A stretch of 64,000 nt of DNA from Ferrimonas balearica (GCF_019802085.1 NZ_JAHVHV010000005.1:1-64000); one strand, 5' to 3'; shown: positions 17,956-29,325, counted from the stretch's first letter. The notes: generated from the letters alone by a model not told the origin. A program made the numbers and translations.

Positions 17956-19080
17956 ATGCTTCTCGCCGATGAAAACATGGCGTGCCTGGAACCGCTCTTT
18001 GGCGGCCGGGTGCCCATCCGCACTCAGCCCGGTCGGGCGATCCATCCTGCCGCTATGGCCGATGTGGAGTACCTGTTGGTCCGCTCCGTCACCCAGGTCA
18101 ACCGCGCCCTTATCGAGGCGGCACCCAAGCTCAAGTTTGTCGGCACCGCCACCATCGGCACCGATCACCTGGACATCCCGGCCCTCGAGACCCGGGGGAT
18201 CCACTGGGCAAGTGCACCGGGCTGCAACGCCGAGGCGGTGGGCGAATACCTGCTCAGTGCCCTGTTGGAGCTGGCGCTGCGCCAGGGCGAGGATCTGCAT
18301 AGGCGCACCATCGGCCTGATTGGCCTGGGCAACACCGGCAGCGCGGTGGCCCGCCGGCTGGAAGCTTTGGGCCTCACCGTGCTGCGCTGTGACCCCCCGC
18401 GGGCCCAGGCCGGGGAGCCCGGCCCCTGGGTCGAGCTCGACACCCTGCTGGCCCGCTGTGACGTGGTCAGCTGCCATGTGCCCTTCACGGCCCAGACCCA
18501 CCACCTGTTGAACCGCGAGCGCCTGGCTGCACTGCGCCCCGGCTGCTGGCTTATCAACGCCAGCCGCGGTGAGGTGATCGACAACCGGGCCCTTATCGAG
18601 GTCAAGCGTGCCCGGGGGGATCTCACCCTGGTGATGGACGTCTGGGAGGGGGAGCCGGCGCCGATGCCGGAGTTGGTCGCGCTGTGTGAGCTGGCCACCG
18701 CCCACATCGCCGGATATTCGGTGGAGGGTAAGATCCGCGGCACCCAGATGCTGCATCGGGCCCTGGCCTGCACCCCGGTAGCGCTGCCCGGGATGGGGGA
18801 AACCCCGTCGCTGGCGGCGCTTATGTCGGCCGAGCCGCGCCCAGAGGTGACCCTGGCGGGGCGGCCAACCCAAAGCGAGTTACACCAATTGTGCCAGGGG
18901 GTGTATGACCTGGCCGAAGAGGACCGCCGGTTTCGTACGGCACTGACCCAGCCCGGCGGCTTCGATGCGCGCCGCAAAGCCAACCTGGCCCGGCGTGAGT
19001 TCAGTGCCCAACCGGTGCACACCCAAGATACGGGGGCGGCCAAGATGATGGCGGCCCTGGGCTTCAAGATACGAGAGTAA
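17956..19080 (+). CDS. pdxB: Erythronate-4-phosphate dehydrogenase
   Basis: 374 residues (E. coli 378). D-2-hydroxyacid dehydrogenase fold: NAD-binding GLIGLGNTGSAVARRL near 120, then INASRGEVIDNRAL and VMDVWEGEP, and HIAGYSVEGKIRGT near the catalytic His. N-terminus ADENMACLEPLF matches the family. Oxidises 4-phosphoerythronate in the DXP-dependent route to pyridoxal 5'-phosphate. Followed after 6 bp by asd, the same neighbour pair as pdxB-usg in E. coli. Confidence 0.95.
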   Translation: MLLADENMACLEPLFGGRVPIRTQPGRAIHPAAMADVEYLLVRSVTQVNRALIEAAPKLKFVGTATIGTDHLDIPALETRGIHWASAPGCNAEAVGEYLLSALLELALRQGEDLHRRTIGLIGLGNTGSAVARRLEALGLTVLRCDPPRAQAGEPGPWVELDTLLARCDVVSCHVPFTAQTHHLLNRERLAALRPGCWLINASRGEVIDNRALIEVKRARGDLTLVMDVWEGEPAPMPELVALCELATAHIAGYSVEGKIRGTQMLHRALACTPVALPGMGETPSLAALMSAEPRPEVTLAGRPTQSELHQLCQGVYDLAEEDRRFRTALTQPGGFDARRKANLARREFSAQPVHTQDTGAAKMMAALGFKIRE

Positions 19081-19086
19081 ACGCAT

Positions 19087-20097
<1,011 letters not shown>

Positions 20098-20181
20098 TAT
20101 TCTTTAAACTGAGTGCTTTAACTGCTGCTGGCGACCGTTGTACCCACCAGCACAGCGAACCCTAGGTAACGGACTGAACGC

Positions 20182-21789
20182 ATGAAAACACGGATCCACT
20201 CTCTCGTCCTGGCCACCCTGATGGGCAGTGCCCTGTTGGTCGGTGGTGGGCTGCAGGCCCAGACCCTGATGATCACCGGGCCCGACGGTCAGGTCCGCGA
20301 AGCGGCGGAAACGCCGATCCAGGAGTACGGCCCCACCACCAGCCGGGACACCCTGTGGCGGATCGCCAACGAGGTGCGTCCGGATGAGGGGATCACCGTC
20401 TACCAGGTGATGCTGTCCCTGTACGAGGCCAACCCCCATGCGTTCAACTCCAGCAACTTCAACAGCCTGGAAAAGGGCAAGATCCTGCGGGTGCCCACCC
20501 GTGAGGTGATGGCCGCGCTGCCCGCCAGCGAAGCCCGGGCCCGGGCCCGTCAGGACGACCGCGCCTGGCAGCCCCCCAGCGCCGCCCCGGCCCGCCCGGC
20601 AGCGCCCGCCGCCGACACCACCGAGCTCAACCAGCTGAAGGCCGAGAACCGGCGACTCAGCGAGCAGCTTCAGCAGCAGGGGCGGGAGTCGGAACAGGTG
20701 GAGCGACTGCGCAGCGAGCTGGCCACCTCGGTGGACGAGCTGGCGGCGATGCTGGAGCAGAACGAGCGGCTTAAGCGCCGCTTGGACGCCCTCAACCAGG
20801 AGATGACCATGCTGCAGTCCGCCCTGGATGAGCAGCAGACCATCAACCAGCAGCTCGAGCAGCAACTGGAGCAGGGAGCGCCGATGCCGGGCGCGGCAGT
20901 GCCCGCCACCCCGGACAGTGTGGTGTCCGAGCCGGTGGTGACCGAGCCGGAGCCGGCTCCGACCCCGGATTTCTGGCAAAGCCTGCTGAGCAACCCCTGG
21001 CTGCTGACCCTGGGTGCGGTGATCCCGGCCCTGGGCCTGTTGCTTCTGCTGTTTGCCTGGCTGCGCCGGCGCAACGATCAGGAGGCGGAAGCCTACCAGT
21101 CGGAGCTGCAGGACCAGGACAGCGTGTTGAGCGACGAGCCCCTGGTGCCCGAGGAGCACAACGATGGCACCCTGGAGAAGCCGGACCTGGACGCCGAGCT
21201 GAACCTGGGTGAGATCCAGCTGGACCCCAGCATGGAGGAGCCGGAGGGGCAATCCCTCAGTGAACTGCTGCGGGAGCAGGAGAGCGCCCGGGCCGACGTG
21301 GATATGGACAGCCACCTGCTGACCGAAGATGCCCTGGAGGATCTGCTGACGGACCCCGAGCCGACACCGGAGCAACCGACCGAACCGGAGATCACGGCGG
21401 CCGAGAGCGAAACCGAGGCGGTGCCGGAGGCGGTCAGCCCGGAGCCGGAGCCCCAGAGTGCGCCCGAGCCGACGCCCATTGCGGCGGCAGCCCAGCCGGT
21501 CACCCCCGCGGCCCCCGAGGAGCCCTTTATCGACATCGATAAGCTGCTCGAGGAGAGCGAAGGGGAGGTTGAGGTGGCCTATCCCGGGGTCTCCTTCGAG
21601 ATGGAGGGCAGCCCCGAGAGCACCGAGGTGATCGAGGATGAGAGCGCCATCAACGCCAAGCTAGACCTGGCCCGGGCCTACATCGAGATCGAGGACCACG
21701 ACAGCGCCCGCGCCCTGCTCAAGGAGGTGGCCTTCGACGGCAACGAGCAGCAGAAGAATGAGGCCAACAGCCTGCTGGAGCAGCTCTGA
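20182..21789 (+). CDS. fimV: FimV/HubP family polar protein (short form)
   Basis: 535 residues, about half the length or less of typical FimV/HubP. Signal peptide 1-25, LysM-like N-terminal domain about 50-108, coiled coil 152-235 rich in Gln/Glu/Leu, single membrane helix about 271-294, a long acidic Pro/Glu-rich cytoplasmic stretch, and the conserved C-terminal FimV domain (KLDLARAYIEIEDHDSARALL, about 492-531). In Vibrio and Shewanella HubP organises the cell pole; FimV in Pseudomonas supports type IV pili. Position between asd/usg and truA is the conserved one. Confidence 0.9.
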   Translation: MKTRIHSLVLATLMGSALLVGGGLQAQTLMITGPDGQVREAAETPIQEYGPTTSRDTLWRIANEVRPDEGITVYQVMLSLYEANPHAFNSSNFNSLEKGKILRVPTREVMAALPASEARARARQDDRAWQPPSAAPARPAAPAADTTELNQLKAENRRLSEQLQQQGRESEQVERLRSELATSVDELAAMLEQNERLKRRLDALNQEMTMLQSALDEQQTINQQLEQQLEQGAPMPGAAVPATPDSVVSEPVVTEPEPAPTPDFWQSLLSNPWLLTLGAVIPALGLLLLLFAWLRRRNDQEAEAYQSELQDQDSVLSDEPLVPEEHNDGTLEKPDLDAELNLGEIQLDPSMEEPEGQSLSELLREQESARADVDMDSHLLTEDALEDLLTDPEPTPEQPTEPEITAAESETEAVPEAVSPEPEPQSAPEPTPIAAAAQPVTPAAPEEPFIDIDKLLEESEGEVEVAYPGVSFEMEGSPESTEVIEDESAINAKLDLARAYIEIEDHDSARALLKEVAFDGNEQQKNEANSLLEQL

Positions 21790-21796
21790 CAACAAC

Positions 21797-21824
21797 AACG
21801 GTGGCGATGGCCACCGTTTTTTTT
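21797..21824 (+). terminator. Rho-independent terminator after fimV
   Basis: Stem AACGGTGGC/GCCACCGTT with GATG loop followed by eight T, 7 bases after the fimV stop. The truA -10 element starts only 7 bases later. Confidence 0.93.
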
Positions 21825-21830
21825 CGCCGC

Positions 21831-21836
21831 TATAAT
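21831..21836 (+). promoter_or_regulatory. Candidate truA promoter -10 (TATAAT)
   Basis: Consensus TATAAT 30 bases before the truA ATG, directly after the fimV terminator. The -35 region would fall within the terminator hairpin and does not match consensus. Confidence 0.5.
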
Positions 21837-21865
21837 GCGCCCCCTAACGACAGATTGGGGGCACT

Positions 21866-22657
21866 ATGCGGATCGCTTTGGGCATTGAGTACGACGGGCA
21901 CGGTTACTACGGCTGGCAGCGCCAGCGGGAAGTGGTCGGGGTCCAGCAGCGCCTGGAGGAGGCGATCGCCAAGGTGGCCAACCATCCGGTTGAGGTGGCC
22001 TGCGCCGGGCGTACCGATGCCGGGGTCCACGCCACCGGCCAGGTGGTGCACTTCGACGCCCAGTTTGACCGACGCCCGGCGGCCTGGACCCTGGGGCTGA
22101 ACGCCAACCTGCCCGACGGCATCGCCGTGCGCTGGGCCCAGCCGGTCAGCGACGAGTTTCACGCCCGCTTCTCCGCCACCGCCCGCCGCTACCGCTACGT
22201 CATCTACAACCACCGCCTGCGCCCGGGGATCCTCCGCCACGGAGTCAGTCACTACCACACCCCTCTGGACGCCGAGCGGATGCACCGGGCGGGCCAGCAG
22301 CTGCTGGGGGAGAACGACTTCAGCGCCTTCCGCGCCATCCAGTGCCAGTCCCGCACCCCCTGGCGCAACATCCACCACCTCAACGTCAGTCGCCACGGCC
22401 AGTACGTCATCATCGACATCAAGGCCAACGCCTTCGTCCACCACATGGTGCGCAACATCGTTGGCTCTTTGATGGAGGTGGGGCTGGGCAATCAACCCGA
22501 AGCCTGGATCGCCGAGCTGCTGGCGGGCAAGGATCGCACCCTGGCGGCGGCCACGGCCAAGGCGGCGGGGCTCTACCTGGTGGAGGTGGATTACCCGGAC
22601 GCTTTCGGCCTGCCCAAGGCGATCCCCGGACCGCTCTTCCTGCCGGATCCTCTGTAA
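21866..22657 (+). CDS. truA: tRNA pseudouridine(38-40) synthase TruA
   Basis: 263 residues (E. coli 270). Catalytic Asp51 in [14 protein letters not shown]; later RRYRYVIYN and [13 protein letters not shown] motifs of the family. Isomerises uridines 38-40 in the anticodon arm of many tRNAs. ATG 21866 follows a GGGGG stretch. Confidence 0.96.
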   Translation: MRIALGIEYDGHGYYGWQRQREVVGVQQRLEEAIAKVANHPVEVACAGRTDAGVHATGQVVHFDAQFDRRPAAWTLGLNANLPDGIAVRWAQPVSDEFHARFSATARRYRYVIYNHRLRPGILRHGVSHYHTPLDAERMHRAGQQLLGENDFSAFRAIQCQSRTPWRNIHHLNVSRHGQYVIIDIKANAFVHHMVRNIVGSLMEVGLGNQPEAWIAELLAGKDRTLAAATAKAAGLYLVEVDYPDAFGLPKAIPGPLFLPDPL

Positions 22658-22893
22658 CCGCACGTTGCTTGAGTTTTCGCCGGCGTTGGCCGCTCTATTA
22701 TGGGGGTTCACCGGGTATGACCAGTTTTCGTTAGCCCCCTAAACCCCCTTGTGGTTTAATGTTTGCCAATCCAAATCCGGCGTATTGAGTGATTGTGATG
22801 GGATTCCGGGCCCTGTCCCGTTGATTGCCCCATTATCCCCGCCGGTTCGAAACAGATAGCGCCAGAAAGGCCAAAAAGGATACAGGACTGTAA

Positions 22894-23769
22894 ATGAGCT
22901 GGTTAAAGAAGATCCTGCCGAAGAGTAAAGCGGTCTCCGAGCGTCGCCGCAGCGTCCCGGAAGGGGTGTGGAGCAAGTGTGACAAGTGTGACGCCATCCT
23001 CTATCGCGCCGAGCTGGAGCGCAACCTGGAGGTGTGCCCCAAGTGCAACCACCACATGCGGATCCACGCCCGTGATCGCCTGGCCCATTTCCTCGATGCC
23101 GACAGCGGCCGCGAACTGGGGGCCGAACTGGAGCCCCAGGACATCCTGAAATTCCGCGACAGCAAAAAGTACAAGGATCGCATCAGCCAGGCGCAAAAAA
23201 ACAGCGGCGAGAAAGACGCCCTGGTGGCCATGGAGGGCACCCTCTACGGCATGCCGGTGGTGGCCTGCTCCTTCGAGTTCTCCTACATGGGGGGCTCCAT
23301 GGCCTCGGTGGTGGGCGCGCGCTTCGTCCGTGCCGTCGAAGTCTGCCTGGAGAAGAACCTGCCCCTGGTGTGCTTCTCCGCCTCCGGTGGGGCGCGCATG
23401 CAAGAAGCGCTGTTCTCCCTGATGCAGATGGCCAAGACCTCCGCGGCCCTGGCCCGCATGAGCGAACGGGGCCTGCCCTTTATCTCGGTGCTGACCGATC
23501 CCACCATGGGTGGTGTCTCCGCCAGTCTGGCGATGCTGGGGGACATCAACATCGGTGAGCCCAACGCCCTGATCGGCTTTGCCGGTCCCCGGGTGATCGA
23601 GCAGACCGTGCGTGAAAAGCTGCCGGAAGGCTTCCAGCGCAGTGAGTTCCTGCTGGAGAAGGGCGCCATCGATATGATCGTGGACCGTCGCGAGATGCGC
23701 GACACCCTCGCCCGACTGCTGGCCAAGTTTGCCCACCTCGACCCGGTGCTGGTCGAAGAGAGCGCATGA
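22894..23769 (+). CDS. accD: Acetyl-CoA carboxylase carboxyltransferase subunit beta
   Basis: 291 residues. N-terminal zinc ribbon with C29, C32, C48 and C51, then the crotonase-fold carboxyltransferase core ([42 protein letters not shown]). Forms the transferase with AccA to make malonyl-CoA. The 236-bp leader upstream holds no gene; TATTAT at 22696 is a possible but poorly supported -10. Overlaps folC by 4 bp. Confidence 0.97.
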   Translation: MSWLKKILPKSKAVSERRRSVPEGVWSKCDKCDAILYRAELERNLEVCPKCNHHMRIHARDRLAHFLDADSGRELGAELEPQDILKFRDSKKYKDRISQAQKNSGEKDALVAMEGTLYGMPVVACSFEFSYMGGSMASVVGARFVRAVEVCLEKNLPLVCFSASGGARMQEALFSLMQMAKTSAALARMSERGLPFISVLTDPTMGGVSASLAMLGDINIGEPNALIGFAGPRVIEQTVREKLPEGFQRSEFLLEKGAIDMIVDRREMRDTLARLLAKFAHLDPVLVEESA

Positions 23770-25016
23770 GCTCGACCCCCTTTGCAAGCCACTCCCTGGC
23801 GGAGTGGCTTGATCACATCCTCGCGCTGCACCCCACCGAAATCGACCTGGGCCTGGATCGCCTGACTGCCGTCGCCAAGCGCCTTGAGCTCACCGCACTG
23901 CCCCACAGCACCGTCATCACCGTCGCCGGCACCAACGGCAAGGGCACCACCTGTGCCCTGCTGGAGTCCGTGCTGATGGTCGCCGGTTTCAGCGTCGGGG
24001 TGTTCAGCTCGCCCCACATCGAGCGCTACACCGAGCGTGTGCGGATCAATGGCCAGGAGCTGGCGGAGGCGGAGCACGTCACCGCCTTCAGTGCCATTGC
24101 CGCGGCCCAGGACAACACCTCGCTGACCTTCTTCGAATACTCCGCCCTGGGGGCCCTGTACCTCTTTGCCCAGCATCGGCCCCAGGTGGTGCTGCTGGAG
24201 GTGGGGCTCGGCGGGCGGCTGGATGCCACCAACCTCATCGATGCCGACCTGTCGGTGATCACCTCGGTGGATCTCGACCACCAAGAGTACCTGGGCAACA
24301 CCCGGGAGAGCGTGGGGCGGGAGAAGGCGGGCATTGCCCGCCCGGGCCGACCGCTGGTCTGTGGCGAGCCCAAGCCACCGGTGACCGTGGCCCAGGAGGC
24401 GACCCGCCGGGGCGCAGAGCTGGTGCAGCGGGGCCAGGCGTTCGACGGCCAGTGGCAGGCGACGCACTGGGGCTTTACCGGCCAGCAGTGGCGCCTGGAA
24501 GCCCTGCCTCTGCCCCGGATCCCCAGGGACAACGCGGTGACCGCCCTGGCGGCGCTGGAACGGCTGTGGCCCGATCTGGCGCGCAGCGCCATCGAACAGG
24601 GGTTGAATCAAACTCGGGTTGAGGGCCGACTGGAGACATTAAGCGACACACCGCGTCTGGTGCTGGATGTGGCCCACAACCCCCATGCCGCCCGTCACCT
24701 GGCCCAGTGGCTGGGCCAGCAAAGCGCAGACCGTGTGCTGGCGGTGTGCGCCATGCTCAAGGACAAGGCGGTGGAGGAGACCCTGGCAGCTCTGACCGAG
24801 TCGGTGGACTGCTGGTTTCTGGCGGACCTGTCGGTGCCCCGGGGGGCCAGTGCCAGCCGCCTGGCTGCAGCGCTGCCGGAGGCGGCCTGCTTCGATGACG
24901 TGGCTCAGGCGTTGGCGGCGGCGATGGCCGAGGCCGAGGCCGGGGATCTGGTCATTCTCTTTGGCTCCTTTTACACTGTGGCGCAAGCCAAACAGTATTG
25001 GCAGACGAGGAGATAG
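23766..25016 (+). CDS. folC: Dihydrofolate synthase/folylpolyglutamate synthase
   Basis: 416 residues. Mur-ligase-type P-loop GTNGKGT at 55-61, [16 protein letters not shown] and [14 protein letters not shown] segments, and [10 protein letters not shown] in the C-terminal domain. Adds glutamate to dihydropteroate and extends folate polyglutamates. ATG overlaps the accD stop (ATGA). Confidence 0.96.
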   Translation: MSSTPFASHSLAEWLDHILALHPTEIDLGLDRLTAVAKRLELTALPHSTVITVAGTNGKGTTCALLESVLMVAGFSVGVFSSPHIERYTERVRINGQELAEAEHVTAFSAIAAAQDNTSLTFFEYSALGALYLFAQHRPQVVLLEVGLGGRLDATNLIDADLSVITSVDLDHQEYLGNTRESVGREKAGIARPGRPLVCGEPKPPVTVAQEATRRGAELVQRGQAFDGQWQATHWGFTGQQWRLEALPLPRIPRDNAVTALAALERLWPDLARSAIEQGLNQTRVEGRLETLSDTPRLVLDVAHNPHAARHLAQWLGQQSADRVLAVCAMLKDKAVEETLAALTESVDCWFLADLSVPRGASASRLAAALPEAACFDDVAQALAAAMAEAEAGDLVILFGSFYTVAQAKQYWQTRR

Positions 25017-25018
25017 GC

Positions 25019-25567
25019 TTGGCCAAACAGCTGCATAACCGCATCGTAGGCATCGTGGTGCTGACCGCCCTGGGGGTGCTCTTCCTGCCCGAGTTGCTCA
25101 ACGGTGAGAAGGCCCGGGTGGAGGAGCATTTTGCCACCATTCCGCTGCGGCCCAGCGCCGAGCGGCCGGAGCGACCGGCGGACGCCTACCAGCCCATCGA
25201 GGCCCAGGCACCCAGCGAAGTGGCGGCCCTGGTAGCCGAGGCCGACGCGCCGGCCGAAAAAGCGGCCGAGTCGGACGGAACCGTTGAGGTGCCGGTGGTC
25301 GAGGTGTCCACTCCGGCCCAGGCGGCCTGGGCAATTCGACTGGGCAGCTTCCGCGATGCCGGTAACGTCGGTCGATTGGTGAAGAGCCTGCAGGAGCAGG
25401 GCTATCGGGCCTACACGGTGCCCGCCAAGCCGGTCTCCGGGCAGCTGACCGTGGTCTACGTGGGCCCGGACGTCTCCCAGGAGAAGCTCAAGCGCACCCA
25501 GAAGAGCCTGGCCGACGAGCATGGCTTGCAGAGCCAGCTGGTCAAATACGACCCCCTACAGATGTGA
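25019..25567 (+). CDS. dedD: SPOR domain cell-division protein DedD
   Basis: 182 residues from TTG 25019, giving (M)AKQLHNRIVG as in DedD; GAGGAG ends 7 bases upstream, better than the in-frame TTG 24998. Membrane helix at about 9-27, a Pro/Ala/Glu-rich linker, and a C-terminal SPOR domain (about 105-182: WAIRLGSFRDAGNVGRLV, VYVGPDVS). SPOR domains bind denuded septal glycans; DedD helps constriction. Start codon and start choice are the only uncertainty. Confidence 0.88.
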   Translation: MAKQLHNRIVGIVVLTALGVLFLPELLNGEKARVEEHFATIPLRPSAERPERPADAYQPIEAQAPSEVAALVAEADAPAEKAAESDGTVEVPVVEVSTPAQAAWAIRLGSFRDAGNVGRLVKSLQEQGYRAYTVPAKPVSGQLTVVYVGPDVSQEKLKRTQKSLADEHGLQSQLVKYDPLQM

Positions 25568-25591
25568 GCCCGCCCAGCGGGCTCTTTTTTT
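25566..25591 (+). terminator. Rho-independent terminator after dedD
   Basis: GAGCCCGC-CCA-GCGGGCTC followed by a run of seven to eight T, overlapping the end of dedD. Confidence 0.93.
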
Positions 25592-25701
25592 GCCCCGGTT
25601 ACAGGGGCTCACGAGAAATGCACAACGGCTCTAGTGAGAAAGCGTGGTGGCTCTGGTAGAATCGCCGCGCATTGGAAATCTGGAAGGATGAACTTGTGAC
25701 C

Positions 25702-26187
25702 ATGGTGTGGTTTGACTACGCGATCCTGGCGGTATTGGGGATCTCGGTGCTGATCAGCTTGATCCGCGGCTTCGCCCGGGAGGCGCTGTCGTTGGTGGTG
25801 TGGGTTGCGGCCTTCATCATCGCCAGCCGCTTCTACGAGGACCTGGCGGTCTACCTGACGCAGCTGAACGACCCCATGATGCGCAAGGGTGCGGCCATCG
25901 CCATCCTGTTTGTCTCGACCCTGATCCTGGGGTCTCTGGTGAACTATCTGGTGGGTCAACTGGTCGATAAGACCGGGCTCTCCGGAACCGACCGGGTGCT
26001 GGGGATCTGCTTCGGCGCCGTGCGCGGTGTCCTGGTGGTGGCGGCCATGCTGTTCTTCCTGGACTCCTTCACCGGCGCCTCGGACGCCCAGTGGTGGCAG
26101 GACTCGGTGCTGGTGCCCGAGTTCGGCACGGTGATCCAGTGGTTCTTCGACTACCTGGAACAGTCGTCCAGTTTCCGAAACACATAA
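25702..26187 (+). CDS. cvpA: Colicin V production protein family, CvpA
   Basis: 161 residues, four membrane helices; conserved [39 protein letters not shown] and [10 protein letters not shown] blocks match E. coli CvpA. ATG 25702 gives the family start MVW; GTG 25696 in the same frame is better spaced from AAGGA and is an alternative. A TAGAAT -10 lies at 25657-25662. Precedes purF as in E. coli; role is linked to envelope homeostasis and colicin V export. Confidence 0.92.
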   Translation: MVWFDYAILAVLGISVLISLIRGFAREALSLVVWVAAFIIASRFYEDLAVYLTQLNDPMMRKGAAIAILFVSTLILGSLVNYLVGQLVDKTGLSGTDRVLGICFGAVRGVLVVAAMLFFLDSFTGASDAQWWQDSVLVPEFGTVIQWFFDYLEQSSSFRNT

Positions 26188-26234
26188 CAATAAGCCCTAA
26201 AATAGAACATCGACCTTTGTGAGGACTCTCAATA

Positions 26235-27749
26235 ATGTGTGGTATCGTCGGAATCGTCGGTCACTCTCCGGTTAATCAGGTCATCTACGATGCCCTGACC
26301 GTCCTGCAACATCGCGGCCAGGACGCCGCCGGCATCGTGACTGTGGATGGCCAGGCGTTTCGCTTGCGCAAGGCCAACGGCCTTGTCAAAGATGTGTTTG
26401 AGATTAAGCACATGCATCGCCTGCAGGGCACCTCTGGCATCGGCCACGTGCGCTACCCCACCGCCGGCAGCGCCAGCGCCTCCGAGGCGCAGCCCTTCTA
26501 CGTCAACTCCCCCTTCGGCATCACCCTGGCTCACAACGGCAACCTGACCAACGCCACCGAGCTGAAGGACGCCATGCGTAGCATGCGCCGCCACATCAAC
26601 ACCACCTCCGACTCGGAGCTGATGTTGAATGTGCTGGCCCACGAGCTGCAGATGATCCCGGGTCAGGAGATCAACGCCGAGCAGATCTTCTCCGCCGTGC
26701 GCAACCTGCATCGCCAGGTGCGCGGCGCCTACGCCACCGTGGCCCTGGTCATTGGCCAGGGGATGATCGCCTTCCGTGACCCCAACGGGATCCGGCCGCT
26801 GGTGCTGGGCAAGAAAGAGACCGAGCTGGGCACCGAATACATGGTGGCCTCCGAGAGCGTGGCCCTGGATGCCGTGGGCTTCAGCCGCATGCGCGACGTG
26901 GCCCCGGGCGAGGCGATCTTTGTCGACCGAGCCGGCCAGCTGTTCACCCAGCAGTGCGCCGATGCGCCCCAGCATGTGCCCTGCATCTTCGAGTTCGTCT
27001 ACTTCGCCCGCCCCGACTCCACCCTGGATGGGATCTCCGTCTACGCCAGCCGGGTCAACATGGGCCGCAAGCTGGGCGCCAAGATCGCCCGCGAGTGGGA
27101 AGATCACGACATCGACGTGGTGATCCCCATTCCGGAAACCTCCTGCGACATCGCCCTGCAGATCGCCCAGGAGCTGGATCTGCCCTACCGCCAGGGCTTC
27201 GTGAAGAACCGCTACATCGGCCGGACCTTCATCATGCCGGGTCAGAGCGAGCGCAAGAAATCGGTGCGCCGCAAGCTCAACCCCATCAGCGACGAGTTCA
27301 AGGGCAAGAACGTGCTGCTGGTGGACGACTCCATCGTCCGTGGCACCACCTCTCAGCAGATCATCGACATGGCGCGGGAAAGCGGCGCCAACAAGGTGTA
27401 CTTCGCCTCCGCTGCTCCGGAGATCCGCTTCCCCAACGTCTACGGCATCGACATGCCCAGCCCCAACGAGCTGATCGGCTACGGCCGGGAAGTGGAGGAG
27501 ATCCGCGAGCTTATCGGCGCTGATGGCCTCATCTTCCAGGACCTGCCGGACCTGGAAGCCGCGGTGCGGGAGCAGAACGACGGCATCGCCCACTTCGAGA
27601 CCTCAGTGTTCGACGGCCGGTACGTCACCGGCGACGTGGACCAGGGCTACCTGGATCGTCTCAACGCCTCGCGCAACGACGACGCCAAGACCGCCCGCTC
27701 CAAGGAGCAGGGGACCAACCTCGAGATCCACAACGTCTGCCACCCCTGA
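26235..27749 (+). CDS. purF: Amidophosphoribosyltransferase
   Basis: 504 residues (E. coli 505). Cys2 is the N-terminal nucleophile of the glutaminase domain (MCGIVGIVG), and the PRPP-binding loop [14 protein letters not shown] is near 360. Catalyses the first committed step of purine synthesis, PRPP to phosphoribosylamine. No clear PurR operator was recognised upstream of cvpA. Confidence 0.97.
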   Translation: MCGIVGIVGHSPVNQVIYDALTVLQHRGQDAAGIVTVDGQAFRLRKANGLVKDVFEIKHMHRLQGTSGIGHVRYPTAGSASASEAQPFYVNSPFGITLAHNGNLTNATELKDAMRSMRRHINTTSDSELMLNVLAHELQMIPGQEINAEQIFSAVRNLHRQVRGAYATVALVIGQGMIAFRDPNGIRPLVLGKKETELGTEYMVASESVALDAVGFSRMRDVAPGEAIFVDRAGQLFTQQCADAPQHVPCIFEFVYFARPDSTLDGISVYASRVNMGRKLGAKIAREWEDHDIDVVIPIPETSCDIALQIAQELDLPYRQGFVKNRYIGRTFIMPGQSERKKSVRRKLNPISDEFKGKNVLLVDDSIVRGTTSQQIIDMARESGANKVYFASAAPEIRFPNVYGIDMPSPNELIGYGREVEEIRELIGADGLIFQDLPDLEAAVREQNDGIAHFETSVFDGRYVTGDVDQGYLDRLNASRNDDAKTARSKEQGTNLEIHNVCHP

Positions 27750-27762
27750 GGGAGTGGAGCAC

Positions 27763-27793
27763 AAAAAAAACGCGCCCTCGGGCGCGTTTTTTT
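27763..27793. terminator. Bidirectional terminator between purF and the Yip1 gene
   Basis: Eight A, CGCGCC-CTCG-GGCGCG, then seven T. A- and T-runs on both sides suit convergent genes. Confidence 0.93.
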
Positions 27794-27808
27794 ATGCGAG
27801 CGAGCAAT

Positions 27809-28408
27809 CTAGCCCATGTAGGCCGGGCCGAAGCCGTAGCTCCAGAGGATCACCGAGCTGGCCATGATGGCCACCAGCAGCACCAGGCCGCAGGTCACCA
27901 GGGAGCTGGCGTAGATGAAGCCCCGCTCTTCGGGGATGTTCATCAGGATGGGCACTCCGGAGTAGAGCAGGTAGACCGAGTAGCTGACCCCGGCGAGACC
28001 GGCCATCATCACGAACCACAGCTCCGGGTAGAGGGCGGCAAAGCCGACCATAAACAGCGGGGTGGCGGTGTAGGCGGCCAGCTCCAGGGCCTGGGAGAAA
28101 TCGGGATCGGCGCCAAAGGTCTTGGCCATCCAGTTGGCCAGGTAGGCCAGGGCAAAAACGCCGGCGATCAGAGCCACATACATGGCGGCGGAGATCTTCA
28201 GGGCGCTGGCTTGCGTCAGTCGGATGGGATCCCCGGCGCCGATGCTCCAGCCGATGTGGGCGCTGGAAAAATAGCCGCAGATGGCGGGGATCAAAGCGAT
28301 GATCATGATGTGGATCAAGCTGGCAGAGAGGCCCTCATGGCTGCTCTCAATGCTTTTCCATTCTTGCTTCGGGTGTGCGTACAAACCCCATAAGTGGTTG
28401 AGAATCAT
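27809..28408 (-). CDS. Yip1 family inner-membrane protein
   Basis: 199 residues with five or so membrane helices. N-terminus HLWGLYAHPKQEWKSI and the repeated small-residue helices are typical of bacterial YIP1-domain proteins seen across Shewanella and Vibrio. Function unknown. AAGGA precedes the ATG. Convergent with purF, divergent from miaE. Confidence 0.8.
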   Translation of the reverse strand: MILNHLWGLYAHPKQEWKSIESSHEGLSASLIHIMIIALIPAICGYFSSAHIGWSIGAGDPIRLTQASALKISAAMYVALIAGVFALAYLANWMAKTFGADPDFSQALELAAYTATPLFMVGFAALYPELWFVMMAGLAGVSYSVYLLYSGVPILMNIPEERGFIYASSLVTCGLVLLVAIMASSVILWSYGFGPAYMG

Positions 28409-28522
28409 AGTTATAGTCCTTCCCTTTACGTCACTGTGCGTTTTCGTCAGTCACTTCAGACGGTACAACTACTGCTCGCTCTTTTAGTTATTGGTGAATG
28501 TCAGGGTCGAGTCAAGCACTTA

Positions 28523-28538
28523 TGTGATCCAGATCACG
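28523..28538 (+). promoter_or_regulatory. CRP-like site upstream of miaE
   Basis: TGTGA-TCCAGA-TCACG, nine of ten consensus half-site positions. Its centre (28530.5) is about 43 bases before the start predicted from the TATACT -10 at 28562-28567, close to a class II activator position; no -35 is visible. It could also act on the divergent Yip1 gene. Confidence 0.6.
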
Positions 28539-28561
28539 CCGGGCGCAAAGAAGGGATCCGG

Positions 28562-28567
28562 TATACT
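28562..28567 (+). promoter_or_regulatory. miaE promoter -10 (TATACT)
   Basis: Good -10 with no matching -35 at 17 bp (CCGGGC), as expected for an activator-dependent promoter below the CRP-like site. It places the transcript start at about 28574, which favours GTG 28603 as the miaE start. Confidence 0.55.
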
Positions 28568-28602
28568 GCGCAGCTGTGACCCTAAATCGCCATGGAGGCC
28601 CC

Positions 28603-29325
28603 GTGTCCCTGCTCGACCCCATCCACCGGTTTCTGCACTGCGCCACCCCCCAGGCCTGGCTGGACGCGGCCGTCGCCCAGCCCCAGCTGCTGCTCATCGA
28701 TCACTGCAACTGCGAGCTCAAGGCGGCCCAGACTGCGGTGCGCCTGATGCGCCGCTACGACGCGGTGCCGGAAGCGGCCCTGATGGCGTGGCTGGCGCCC
28801 TACGAGGCGGTGGCCTTTGGCCGCCTAGCCCCTGAGGCGCTGCTGGCCCAGCGGCCGGCCACTCCGGTTTTGAGCGATAAGTCCGAGATGGTGGAGAAGC
28901 TGTTTCTGCTGGTGCGGGAGGAGCTGCACCATTTCGAGCAGGTGCTGGAGATCATGCAGCGGCGCGGGGTGGCCTACGGGGCGGTGTCGGCGTCGCGCTA
29001 CGCCAATGGCCTGCTGGCGTCGGCCCGGCGCACCGAACCCGGAGCCCGGGTGGACCGGCTGATCATCGGTGCCTACATCGAGGCGCGCAGCTGCGAGCGT
29101 TTTGCGGCGCTCATCCCCCATGTGGATGAGGAGCTGGGGCGATTCTACCGGTCGCTGCTGCGCTCCGAGGCCCGCCACTATCAGGACTACCTGGCGCTGG
29201 CTCAGGGCTTCAGCGACACTGACATCGGCGAGCGGGTGGCGCAAATCGGGGCGGTGGAGGCGGATCTTATCCGTATGCCCGACCCCCAGCTGCGCTTTCA
29301 CAGCGGGCCGCCTCAGGCGGCCTGA
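28603..29325 (+). CDS. miaE: tRNA-(ms2io6A37)-hydroxylase MiaE
   Basis: 240 residues from GTG 28603 (GGAGG four bases upstream; the in-frame GTG 28576 would sit on the predicted transcript start). Ferritin-like di-iron fold: LLIDHCNCELKAA, EELHHFEQVLEIM, IEARSCERFAAL and EARHYQDYL give the Glu/His ligands. Hydroxylates the isopentenyl group of ms2i6A37 in tRNA in an oxygen-dependent reaction. Control by CRP would be unusual for a tRNA modification gene. Confidence 0.9.
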   Translation: MSLLDPIHRFLHCATPQAWLDAAVAQPQLLLIDHCNCELKAAQTAVRLMRRYDAVPEAALMAWLAPYEAVAFGRLAPEALLAQRPATPVLSDKSEMVEKLFLLVREELHHFEQVLEIMQRRGVAYGAVSASRYANGLLASARRTEPGARVDRLIIGAYIEARSCERFAALIPHVDEELGRFYRSLLRSEARHYQDYLALAQGFSDTDIGERVAQIGAVEADLIRMPDPQLRFHSGPPQAA

